In this document: positions 8,101 to 15,439 of the stretch, piece after piece
How positions within the stretch are numbered: position 1 is the stretch's first letter
Layout: the number at the start of each line of letters is the position of its first letter
From: Coemansia sp. RSA 922
Taxonomy: Eukaryota; Kickxellomycota; Kickxellomycetes; Kickxellales; Kickxellaceae
DNA: 15,439 nt
Assembly: GCA_027577415.1 (NCBI GenBank)
Contig: JANBQS010000554.1
Coordinates: 1-15,439 of the forward strand
Reading direction: 5' to 3'
The notes under the pieces: generated by a model
The model's database searches: none
Told to the model about the DNA's origin: nothing
Seen by the model: only the letters and a program-made list of their open reading frames with translations
Translations under genes and position numbers: made by a program

Positions 8101-10402
8101 TATCTCGAATGCGCGCGACGACCCCAACTACACGATCAAGAATCGGATTGCCGAGGCCCTGGTGGACCGCGTTAAGCGCGCGCATCGTCGGCAGGAAAAG
8201 TTCCGCGTCATCGTGCTTATGCCCCTTATGCCTGCCTTTGAAGGTGACGTCAATGCGGCGGGAGCTGCCACGCTCAAGCTTGTTATGCACTGGCAGTACC
8301 AGGCCATATGTCGGGGCGACCACTCGATAGCTGCGCAGCTGGAGAAGGAGGGCATTAATATGCACGACTACATTCGCTTCTTTGGGCTGCGTACCTACGA
8401 CGTTATTCGCCGCTTTGCTGATGGCGGCGGACAGCCCGATTATGAGGCGATTGCGGGGAATGCTCCGCAGGAAGTGCCGGGCTTTGATCGCACGCTGAAG
8501 CAATACGGAGTGCTTCCCATTGACCGCGCTGTGGGTCAAGTACATCCGCCGGAGCCTCTGCGGGCGGCAGCTATGCCGAGACCCACGGTGGAGCTTCCCT
8601 CGCCCACGCCGCTGGCTGCCAACGGACCCTCTTTGTCGTTTGGCGGGTCGCCTACTGCGCCACTGGCCAATGACTACTCGTTCCAGAGACCCGACGAGGC
8701 GTTTGCCAGCGATAGTTTCCCGATGCAGGAGAACCAGACCCGGTTCTCGCAGGAGCTTTCTCGTCGGTCGCAGGACATCCCTCGACGTATCTCGCGAGAG
8801 CACTCGACTCGGCCGAACCTCATGGGCCGCCATTCATTCAGCCTGGGTCAGCGCAACAGGCCGCCGCTGAAGCCTCGGTCGTCGTTCTCGGGTATTCGCA
8901 CGTTCCTGACTGGTCATGAGCGGAGTGGGCGCCGGTCACCGCCGTCGGAGGGGTCTCTGTCGTCGTCGGATGGGGAGGCGGCGGCGACTGATAATGAGGC
9001 TGATGAGGACGATGGTCGGCGCAGGAACGCGTTCCGGTACCTGGTGCGTGGCACTGAGCATAGGAAGCAGTATGGCAAAAAGACAAAGACTGCGGGCGGA
9101 GGCATGAAGCTGCAGAAGCGACTGCAGAAATACGGCGGAGTCGGCGAAGATCGCAGGGACTCTGACTCTGAGTTTGGCACGGCGGGCATGCAGTTGGATA
9201 TGGCTGATGTCGAGAACTACGTGCACCCGCCTAAATCCGGCGTGCGTCATCGGAGTCCCGACGCTCCTGCCTTTTTTGGCGACCAGGCTGGTGGCAAATC
9301 TGCTGGGCGCGTGGTGCACACTGTGTTGCCTGAGTTTGCTGGCGCCCAGTATATGCGGGAAATCGCTGGTGGCGATAGCCTCGGTATTCAGGCTGGGCCG
9401 TCAAAGGAGCCTGCTTCGGCTCAGCATGCGCGAGTAAAGTCTACGGGATCCAAAGCTGCTGCTCGAATGGCTGCGTACCCGCCGCCGCAGCCGCGCGCTG
9501 GCCCGCAGGTGCTTGAGCATGAGGTGTTTGGCGCTGGAAAGGCGAGCCAAGATACGTCGCTGGCGGGGCGTGCTATTAACCGACAGTCTATTGGAGGGGC
9601 GGTGCGGCCGCCGCAGCTTTTGTCGCGCCCCACTGCGCCTGCCGCATTGGCTGGCGGAGACCTGCTGAGGCCCAGTACTGAGGCTGATGCTTCGGAGCTG
9701 GTCCATGTTGAGCGCGAAGTCGTCGACCAGGTAGTCACTGAGCTCGTGTACATTCACTGTAAGCTGATGATCGTCGATGACCGCTACGTGGTCATGGGCT
9801 CGGCCAACATCAATGACAGATCAATGGTGGGCAATCGTGACTCGGAAATCGCCATGGTCGTTGAGGACACTGAGCCTGTGGTAACTACGATGAACGGTCG
9901 GCCGTACCAGGCGGCCAAATTCGCTCACTCGTTGCGTGTACAATTATGCCAGGAGCACTGCGGCTTGTTGGATAGCGGCGATCAGATGCGCTACATTTAT
10001 GAGTCGTTTGCTGGCAATCCGCCCCTGGATACTAATCGGTCGGAGAAGGAGATGGAGGCTATGCGGCGTGCTAAAATTGTCATGGACGATCCATTATCTG
10101 ATGAGTTTGCTGACTATTGGTGGAACACTGCTACTGGGAATGAGCTGGCCTTTAGAGAGGTCTTTAGGTGTGTGCCGGATGATACGATTGAGACCTTTGA
10201 CCAGTATAAAAAGTTCATACCGGGTCATGATGTCCCCCATGGACATGCTGTTCCTGGATGGACTCCCAAAACCGCATTGGAGCGCCTCAAGTCTGTCAGG
10301 GGTCATCTGGTTCCTATCCCGCTCAACTTCCTCAAGAACGAGAATCTGGGCGCAAAGCTCGGCGATAAAGAATTGTTGGTGCCTGTCGAAGTATTTACCT
10401 AG
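5129..10402 (+). CDS. PLD1: Phospholipase D, PX-PH-HKD type (one intron)
   Basis: Hydrolyses phosphatidylcholine to phosphatidic acid and choline; homologous to yeast Spo14 and animal PLD1/2. Best model: exon 1 at 5129-5496, intron 5497-5793, exon 2 at 5794-10402, giving 1658 aa. The ATG sits in gccATGg. Domains: disordered N-terminus (1-320); PX (about 325-450, YRRLNDF at about 361); PH (about 460-570); first catalytic motif H708-x-K710-x4-D715 followed by GGLDLCWGRYD; IYIENQFFIS (about 885); second motif H1444-x-K1446-x4-D1451 followed by GSANINDRSM. Both HKD motifs are intact, so it should be active. The halves are split by an unusual ~415-residue disordered insertion (about 1015-1430) with an acidic-serine patch and a Lys-rich stretch. 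The chain ends EVFT where the family usually has EVWT. PX and PH imply phosphoinositide-guided membrane targeting. The exon 1 junction is inferred from phase and splice signals; the rest is secure. Confidence 0.93.
5497..5793 (+). other. Intron in the PLD gene
   Basis: Exon 1 hits TAA at 5516-5518, while exon 2 is open upstream of its first ATG back to an acceptor at 5791-5793 (ttattttag). Joining at phase 2 gives ...GDVQ-YDEHYPEH... The donor GTACGT at 5497 is best; a branch-like CTTAC lies at 5779-5783. Two further donors (GTATGA at 5503, GTACGC at 5509) share the phase. The intron also holds a strong pyrimidine tract ending in catag at 5616 and a CACGTG at 5643-5648. Confidence 0.7.
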
Positions 10403-10573
10403 TTGATAAACGGATAATATATTTAACTTGTAATATCTGTAGCTCCAACATCTGCAAGTGACTTGTCTGTGACATTTGAAAAACGTCGGAAAAAAAGAGG
10501 CAACACAGACACGCACTATTCTTTTCTTTTCATATTCTCCACTTGTATTTTTTTTAGCTTTATACAACCACCC
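10403..10573 (+). promoter_or_regulatory. Spacer between PLD and F-box-like gene
   Basis: 171 bp between two genes on the same strand, serving as 3' end of PLD and promoter of the next gene. It is AT-rich, with gataatatattt shortly after the PLD stop, a pyrimidine stretch (ttcttttcttttcatattc) and a T run ending in tag at about 10549-10557. TATAC sits about 10 nt before the next ATG. No distinct operator was recognised. Confidence 0.4.
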
Positions 10574-12256
10574 ATGGCCATAAAACTATCTCTGTTTCAA
10601 ACTTTGCCTCTGGCGATAGTGAAAAAGGTCGTCGAGTATTTGGAAGAGCGTCCTCGAGACTATTTCGGTCTGGCTATCAACGAGCACAACAGGAAAAAGG
10701 CCGTCCTTACTCCATTGCTACTAGTCAGTGAATGTTGGCGCACTGCCGCGCTTGTTTCCATTTGCGATAACTGTGAGCTTACTTTCGACCGCTATTACAA
10801 GACACCCAAAGCAACTATTCCGGCTTGGCCTGCCGATTTCTCTCTCCCAGGATTCCGCAAGGCTCATATAGTCAAGCGAGTTGTGGTCAAGGCTAAACTC
10901 TGGAAGGACATGTGCGACGGGGCTTTTTGCGAGGCGATGGACACAGTGTTGTACGCGGCTGTTTCGTTTCCGTCTGCGACTTGTCTGGTGCTAGAGCTGT
11001 CCTTGGCAGAATTTGATTATGACCTGCGTTCTGTTTCGATAATTGACAGAAAGGACGTGGTTAGATTTGCTCGTTACTTGTTGCGACTGGTGCCTGCCGT
11101 GGTCAAAGTGGCTGTCGGATTCTATTCTATCTGCGCTAAAACCGAGCCACTGTACTCCGCGCTGGTGTCGGAGCTGTGCCAAGGGAACGTCAATGGACTG
11201 GCTGTCTACTCGGTGCTCGGCAGCATCCCTCCAGAGATGGACCTAAATAGTGTAACTGGGCTGACGAGTATCACTCAAGGACCAATGGTCTCCTGCACTG
11301 CGTTTACGCGTCTCGCCTATCTCAATGCACGCACTTTAACGGCGCTGGACATTGAAATTGCATATGAAAGGGACTGGCTTGACTTGATCTACGGCGTCAC
11401 TTATATTCCAGCGATCTACAACAACTTGGCACTATTTACGTTGGAAATTTCGAGTGAGCCTTATGACTCGGTCTGGGCGGAGATTCAAGACGTGGCGCCG
11501 TTTCCTTCTCTGTCGGTGTTGACTGTACGTGGCGATTACCCATTTGACGACGACTTGCTCTTCAGAGGTAATGGCGCAACGATGCAGAGTTTGCGTCTCC
11601 CGTTTAGCGCGATTGCCAGGAACATCCTTAGCAGATTCAACGTTTTTCAGCGGAGTGGAGTCACGCGCATGAACCAGGTCATCCTTAGCGAGATTATCAA
11701 TGATGATAATTGCTTCTTGGCTCAGAACGCAGGCGTGTCGATTAGACAGCAAATTCATAGCATACTGGAGGTAACAGCGGCTTTACACTTGTGGAACGAT
11801 GTGGAAGAGTATAGGATGTTCTACGCCATTAATGATGCGCCGAGCGCAGCAAATCTACAGTACTTGTTTTTAGCCGATATGCCGTGTAATGTTTCCCACA
11901 TTATCAGGTTTGTTGTTGTGCTGTCGAGCCTAGTCAGTATCACTTGCGACTTACGCGGGCTCGGATCAAGTATTGAGGCTATTCCTGAGAACGAGCGTCC
12001 AAGCAATCTTCGCTCAAGGTATCATCCGTTGAACATAAATTTCAGAAAGCTACATGTCCTGAACATGGGCAATCATTCGGCCAAAGAAATTGCATACGCG
12101 GCCATGCTTATCGCGGTCTTGTGCCCCCGTTTTGTACATGTGGATCTTCCGACTGAGTTGCGCAAGGATTTTGGACGGGAGATTGTGTGGGCCGCTTTCC
12201 ATGGTCCGTTTAAGCCGTTCGCTGATGATGTCAGTCGACTTGTTTACGTAGAGTAA
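10574..12256 (+). CDS. F-box-like, leucine-rich protein of Kickxellales type
   Basis: 560 aa from ATG 10574 (cccATGg) to TAA. The frame is open to a TTG at 10463, but that stretch is AT-rich leader DNA and is not counted. The start MAIKLSLFQTLPLAIVKK, then a YLEERPRD stretch and LLVSECWRTAAL, has the spacing of an F-box (LP..I...I..YL ... L..VS..WR..A). The remainder has recurring leucine-rich segments (CLVLELSLAEF, LSVLTVRGDYPF, MQSLRLPF, LQYLFLADMP, LHVLNMGN), consistent with a degenerate LRR solenoid. F-box/LRR proteins select substrates for SCF ubiquitin ligases, but Skp1 binding is not proven here. From memory, very similar proteins occur in many copies in Coemansia genomes. There is no signal peptide or membrane segment. 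Codon use is intermediate between the GC-rich left side and AT-rich right side. Function is unknown. Confidence 0.8.
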   Translation: MAIKLSLFQTLPLAIVKKVVEYLEERPRDYFGLAINEHNRKKAVLTPLLLVSECWRTAALVSICDNCELTFDRYYKTPKATIPAWPADFSLPGFRKAHIVKRVVVKAKLWKDMCDGAFCEAMDTVLYAAVSFPSATCLVLELSLAEFDYDLRSVSIIDRKDVVRFARYLLRLVPAVVKVAVGFYSICAKTEPLYSALVSELCQGNVNGLAVYSVLGSIPPEMDLNSVTGLTSITQGPMVSCTAFTRLAYLNARTLTALDIEIAYERDWLDLIYGVTYIPAIYNNLALFTLEISSEPYDSVWAEIQDVAPFPSLSVLTVRGDYPFDDDLLFRGNGATMQSLRLPFSAIARNILSRFNVFQRSGVTRMNQVILSEIINDDNCFLAQNAGVSIRQQIHSILEVTAALHLWNDVEEYRMFYAINDAPSAANLQYLFLADMPCNVSHIIRFVVVLSSLVSITCDLRGLGSSIEAIPENERPSNLRSRYHPLNINFRKLHVLNMGNHSAKEIAYAAMLIAVLCPRFVHVDLPTELRKDFGREIVWAAFHGPFKPFADDVSRLVYVE

Positions 12257-12635
12257 ATTCAATAGTCTCTTATTTTTCAAATATTACTTCAAATTTGGGG
12301 AAGTTTTAGAGACATTTTACAATTTAGAAAATAGGGCATAGTTTCTACACAAATAGATGACAATAAATAGTATAAATGCTTGATTAACTTATAGTGGAGA
12401 AGAAAACCTACTTTCAAAAAACTCTTACATGTTAAAAGAAGCTATTGGCTAACTAGACAAGTTCTACCTCTTTTATACCCTCTTCGTAACATATAATCAA
12501 AAATCTAGTCATTTTCTCAATATCATCTGGAGACGCCCTCACTTTCCATAAATTGCTTTACAGCTTGGCAATACTAATAAGGTTTGAGTACATAAGTATG
12601 CATGCCACTCTCCGCTCATAGTATTATCAGGTACA
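12257..12635. other. AT-rich convergent intergenic region
   Basis: 379 bp between two converging genes, holding both 3' ends. It is AT-rich throughout, with several AATAAA/AATAAT-like words (for example caataaatag near 12361) that could direct 3' processing. I see no ORF, RNA gene or repeat in it. The change to AT-rich composition seen through the rest of the window begins here. Confidence 0.5.
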
Positions 12636-13010
12636 CTATGATTTGTTCACTGGCTCTGATTTCTTTATCAAGTCTTCTAACTGTTTGAATAGAGCCTCAC
12701 GTCTGTCTTCGGCGAAGATCTCTTCTAGTTTATGCTTGTTATAAGGTTCTTCAACGAAGAAAAAAATATTTTCGTTACTATCTGCTTTATAAATTTCTCT
12801 ACTATTTTTGTAAGACATAACAATTTTGACCATATCTACCAACTCATCTTTAGAAAAGACAAAGCAACGAGCTGGAAGGTCATTATTATCTTTATCTGGT
12901 AATTCTGGGTCTACATTATCTAAAAATTCTTTAAAATCACTAGGTGGAAAATATCTTATATATACTAGTGTCCCATCCTCTTTACATTCAATATCATGGT
13001 AGTGTCCCAT
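12636..13010 (-). CDS. Hypothetical 124-aa charged protein
   Basis: ATG at 13008-13010, TAG at 12636-12638, intronless, 124 aa. I do not recognise it. The protein is highly charged, with Asp/Glu and Lys spread over the whole length, few small residues and no signal peptide, membrane helix or metal-binding cluster. An aromatic beta-like N-terminal part (LVYIRYFPPSDFKEFL) is followed by a probable helix (DELVDMVKIVMSY), a strand NIFFFVEE and a long C-terminal amphipathic helix (KLEEIFAEDRREALFKQLEDL). This reads like a compact soluble alpha/beta domain. Codons are strongly A/T-ending, unlike the PLD and FYVE genes. Support for a real gene: length in an AT-rich region where stops are frequent, a balanced protein-like composition, an ATG start, and a TATA box about 105 nt upstream. 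It is convergent with the F-box-like gene and divergent from the 152-aa gene. Confidence 0.65.
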   Translation of the reverse strand: MGHYHDIECKEDGTLVYIRYFPPSDFKEFLDNVDPELPDKDNNDLPARCFVFSKDELVDMVKIVMSYKNSREIYKADSNENIFFFVEEPYNKHKLEEIFAEDRREALFKQLEDLIKKSEPVNKS

Positions 13011-13113
13011 TGTCTTATGTACTATAGTGGTAGTTGATCAATATACTGGGTAGAGGTAAAAAAAAATGGTGGTTGTTCTGAATGTGATAATAAAAAAAAG
13101 GGAGCAGCATGGT

Positions 13114-13123
13114 TTATTTTATA
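13114..13123 (-). promoter_or_regulatory. TATA box of the 124-aa gene
   Basis: Minus-strand TATAAAATAA, 104-113 nt upstream of the ATG at 13010: conventional sequence and distance for a fungal TATA promoter. Confidence 0.5.
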
Positions 13124-14158
13124 GCAGAAAATTGCAGACGCTTTTCGTGCTAGGAGGAAGGATAGACAAGAGAAAAATTAGCACTTCTATCCCTCCATTT
13201 TCTCTTCTGGCAATCAGTGAAGAGCGGCAGCGATGATTGCAGCATCCCTTTGCCTCAAAAGGGTGTTCACTTTATTTTCAACATTATTTTTTTGAGAAAT
13301 TAGCTATCAGCTGTTTCTCTGGAAATAAAAAAGCGACAAACTGTGCACTTTTCTCCCCCTCCCATTGGCAAGCAAAAAAAAAAAAGTGGAAGAAAGGATA
13401 CATCCGATTGTTGTGCTTTCTTTGTTTAAAAGAGGGCGCAATTTATTGTTTCCGAAATGGTGTTTCCGTGTTGAAAACGTGACAGTGCTGATGTACTTTC
13501 TAAAAAAGAAAGAGCATTGGAGGTTGCTCATCATGCTTGTTTGGTATCAGCGTACTCTTTAATTACAATGTGCTTAATCTGCCGGCTTGCCACTGTTTAC
13601 TATTGCATGTAGCTTTTAGCTTAGTGGTTTTTTTTTTTTGCAATCCGTGCTTATGAGCAGCCAAGACCAGAAACAAGAAATGGAATTCTTGAGGGTTTCA
13701 AAGGCAAGTAATAGGACATGCAATATTGCAATTTACATTATCCGAATTAGATGCTTCCGTGTAGGCAGCAGGTTGGGCACCCCCCTACTTTTTCCACAAA
13801 ATAAGAATCATTCTCTGAGAATATACAGTGCCTTAAGTAGACAAATTGTGGAGTTCTAAATTTAGTCCATTGAAAGTAAGTATCCACTAAAAGCCGAGTT
13901 GCTAAGTTATATAGTATGTGAAATGGATATGTTAGTTTACTACACACTCAAGCCCGGTATGTCTTCTCTAGTAATTATCCTTTGTGGCTCTCCAAGACCT
14001 TTGGTTTTTCTTGTTCAGTACATTTTCTTTCTTTTTTACCATGTCAGTTGCAGCCCTGTTGAGCTGGCAGCTTGGAAAAATTATTGGGCGTGTGGATGAA
14101 GCACCATTCTAAGGGCGCAAATGCGGCTGCAAAGCACCTCTTTCTTCAATGCTTAGAA

Positions 14159-14178
14159 CCCACGTGTAGCCCACGTGT
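14159..14178. promoter_or_regulatory. Tandem CACGTG (E-box) pair
   Basis: The nonamer CCCACGTGT occurs twice, at 14159-14167 and 14170-14178, giving two perfect CACGTG cores whose starts are 11 bp apart, about one helical turn. It lies about 145 bp upstream of the TATA box of the 152-aa gene. CACGTG is the site of fungal bHLH factors such as Pho4 and Cbf1 (known biology). A role here is inferred from the perfect duplication, phase and position. Confidence 0.55.
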
Positions 14179-14320
14179 TAATTGTAAAAAGATGCAAATA
14201 TAGTATCCAAGTCCTAAATGATATTACTTGCATACAACAAACATATCCATTTCTGTCATTCGTAAAGTCTGAATTATATTGCTTTCCACTTGCAGACGAG
14301 GTTCACCTTCCTTCTTTGGG

Positions 14321-14328
14321 TATAAAAA
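14321..14328 (+). promoter_or_regulatory. TATA box of the 152-aa gene
   Basis: TATAAAAA, 136-143 nt before the ATG at 14464, followed by a CT-rich stretch (ccctcccacttttctcctc) and then a C/A-rich leader with CAAG and ACAAG words. This order is typical of strongly or conditionally expressed fungal genes. Confidence 0.6.
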
Positions 14329-14463
14329 TGCTGGCATTGCCCTCCCACTTTTCTCCTCAATTATTTATACATACTACTATTCTACCACAAGAAAACACTC
14401 TACAAGTCAATACCAAGTACTACCACTTTATTAGCTACATACTCAGCTGCAATTGATTTACCA

Positions 14464-14922
14464 ATGTCCCAATTATCAACTAAGGCTGTGTATGGCCGCA
14501 ATGGAACCACTGATATTGTTCTTCAGCTTATCGTCAATGATATAGCTTTGGGCAATGAAGCTAGTGTTGCATTTCAAGAGCAATTTGACAAAGGCTTTAA
14601 AGTGATAATCATTGGCTCAGACAGAGATGGATATAGAGAGTTCATGTCAAATGGATATAGCAGCAATAATGCTGTACTCGCGTTTACCCTTGTAAATGGA
14701 GAGTGTAAGGGAATTGAGGATGTCGATATTCAGGAAGCTATCAATAGGGTTAAGAACAATTTGGGTTCTGCTTGTGATATGAATTATGCACATACTGAAG
14801 ATAATAAGATGAAGCTACATGCACGCGGTCTACCAAAGTTATCCTATGATATGCTAAATAGAGGGTTGGAGATCTTAGACAATCATAAACAAGGTGAGGA
14901 TATTGAATGTAACATAATGTAG
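14464..14922 (+). CDS. Hypothetical 152-aa protein with CaaX tail
   Basis: ATG 14464 (accaATG), TAG at 14920-14922, intronless, 152 aa. I do not recognise the family. The chain has a strand-like segment (TDIVLQLIVNDIAL), a hydrophobic core strand FKVIIIGS followed by DRDGYREF, another strand AVLAFTLVNG, and helices (IQEAINRVKNNL; YDMLNRGLEILDNHK), suggesting a small soluble alpha/beta domain. It is not a GTPase: there is no P-loop or NKxD. The last four residues are CNIM, fitting a CaaX box with X = Met, which protein farnesyltransferase favours, so the protein may be anchored to membranes. No signal peptide is seen. Codons end mostly in A/T. A full promoter-like region (paired CACGTG, TATAAAAA, CT-rich stretch) lies upstream, supporting a genuine and possibly regulated gene. 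The next gene starts 163 bp downstream on the same strand. Confidence 0.7.
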   Translation: MSQLSTKAVYGRNGTTDIVLQLIVNDIALGNEASVAFQEQFDKGFKVIIIGSDRDGYREFMSNGYSSNNAVLAFTLVNGECKGIEDVDIQEAINRVKNNLGSACDMNYAHTEDNKMKLHARGLPKLSYDMLNRGLEILDNHKQGEDIECNIM

Positions 14923-15085
14923 ATATACTTATCTTATATATGTTAACCAGCTTGTGAGCTACTGATATACCATATGTTGTATGATGTCTTCATAGCGAGT
15001 AAGTGCCCACCTAGCAGTTCACTGTTCTGAACTTTTATTAGTTAACAAACCAAATAAAGAGAAAAGTAAATAGCTGAATGTGAAG

Positions 15086-15439
15086 ATGAAAGAACTCCCA
15101 AGAAGAGACGGCTCAGGCTCCTGGGGTATGTCCTTTGTGGGGGGATGTAAATCCCTCCACATGTTGTGATCGCCGGGACAGTATCTGCATACAGCTCCCC
15201 GCCAATCAAGCGCACCCCCTATGTGCTTAAGCCAAGTGGTAGTTGCACTAAAACGCAGCTAACTACTACACCCCCTTCAGTGTATTACGTGGTAAAGCGT
15301 GTTAACAATAGCGAACTCATTGCTAACGTATTTTCTTCTAATGCCGCCACTATTGATATTAATGATGTGGGGCTGGTTATAGTGAAGCAATATACGACAA
15401 ATGGAGATGAAGTTGAATATGCGGCTAGTATTTTATCAA
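15086..15439 (+). CDS. Hypothetical protein, 3'-partial, probably spliced
   Basis: Frame 1 is open from 15151 to the window edge and reads clearly protein-like from about 15283 (YYVVKRVNNSELIANVF, then ATIDINDVGLVIVKQY), but has no in-frame ATG. A start at 15086 (aagATGaaa) opens a 40-nt exon that reaches a consensus donor GTATGT at 15126. Splicing to the acceptor at 15279-15280 (acacccccttcag, preceded by branch-like CTAAC at 15259-15263) restores the frame and gives a 155-nt intron. A nearer acceptor at 15180-15181 (gggacag) also keeps frame, with a 56-nt intron and 33 more residues. The product begins MKELPRRDGSGSW and continues past the window. The visible part is beta-rich, with no recognised domain, signal peptide or membrane segment. 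Composition matches the two preceding AT-rich orphans. The coding stretch is fairly sure; the first exon is a model. Confidence 0.5.
15126..15280 (+). other. Predicted intron of the right-edge gene
   Basis: Donor GTATGT at 15126, branch-like GCTAACT around 15258-15264 (A at 15262, 18 nt before the end), pyrimidine stretch, acceptor CAG at 15278-15280. It contains stops in the exon 1 frame, so retention would truncate the protein. An internal acceptor at 15180-15181 is in the same phase. Confidence 0.45.

Larger units (their letters stand above)
13011..14463. other. Long divergent intergenic region
   Basis: 1453 bp between the 124-aa gene (-) and the 152-aa gene (+). Apart from the two TATA boxes, the paired CACGTG sites and single ATTGG (inverted CCAAT) words near 13363 and 14083, I see only A/T runs and short frames with no protein-like composition. 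A tRNA A-box-like word at 13617-13627 is followed at once by a T run and has no B box. It is long for this compact genome, so a missed noncoding RNA or decayed gene cannot be excluded. Confidence 0.45.

Noticed and set aside
7898..8833. 311-codon minus-strand frame inside PLD
   Set aside because: Antisense shadow of conserved PLD codons; Arg/His/Val-rich and without motifs.
10463..10573. 37-residue extension of the F-box-like protein
   Set aside because: It needs a TTG start and reads through AT-rich leader sequence; the ATG at 10574 matches the remembered family start.
13205..13245. Possible C/D-box snoRNA (cgatga plus nearby ctga-like words)
   Set aside because: Box C is imperfect, and no matching box D with a terminal stem could be found.
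13617..13640. Perfect tRNA A-box-like word (TAGCTTAGTGG)
   Set aside because: It is followed directly by a run of about 13 T, which would end Pol III transcription, and no B box or acceptor pairing is present.
14083..14087. Inverted CCAAT box (ATTGG) upstream of the CaaX gene
   Set aside because: A lone pentamer is expected by chance; no flanking HAP-type context supports it.
13237..14456. Several 60-95 codon frames in the 1.45 kb spacer
   Set aside because: Some lack ATG starts, others have low-complexity or unbalanced residues, and some overlap the promoter of the CaaX gene.

Overview
The window is nuclear DNA of a filamentous fungus. Its genes are well separated, mostly intronless, on both strands, and flanked by poly-A/T and GA/CT-rich spacers. 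There are no bacterial operon signals. A lineage-typical F-box-like protein at 10.57-12.26 kb closely resembles a family I remember as strongly expanded in Coemansia and other Kickxellales (Zoopagomycota), so that group is my best guess. This placement rests on recall of the family, not on a search.

Left part (1-10.4 kb): conserved housekeeping or trafficking genes, with clearly GC-rich third positions in the two long ones. In order they are: the 3' part of ornithine carbamoyltransferase (+, cut at the left edge); a PH-like plus FYVE-finger protein (-), tail to tail with it; a CENP-V/GFA zinc protein (-); the lysosomal/vacuolar small GTPase Arl8 (-); and, divergent from Arl8 across about 640 bp, a large PX-PH-HKD phospholipase D (+) with one 5' intron. 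Three of the five act at endolysosomal or phosphoinositide-marked membranes: FYVE binds PI3P, Arl8 acts on vacuole/lysosome, and PX-PH PLD makes phosphatidic acid. This could be coincidence; nothing shows co-regulation.

Middle (10.57-12.26 kb): the F-box-like, leucine-rich Kickxellales-type protein (+).

Right part (12.26 kb to the end): base composition turns AT-rich and the genes become small and unrecognised. There is a 124-aa acidic/lysine-rich ORF (-), a 152-aa ORF (+) ending in a CaaX-type prenylation tail (CNIM), and the 5' part of a third small gene (+), probably spliced and cut by the right edge. The first two are transcribed divergently across a 1.45 kb spacer. Each has a TATA box about 100-140 bp before its start codon, and the 152-aa gene also has two CACGTG boxes one helical turn apart. 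This is the least explained part of the window.

No tRNA, rRNA, CRISPR, intact mobile element or viral gene was recognised.
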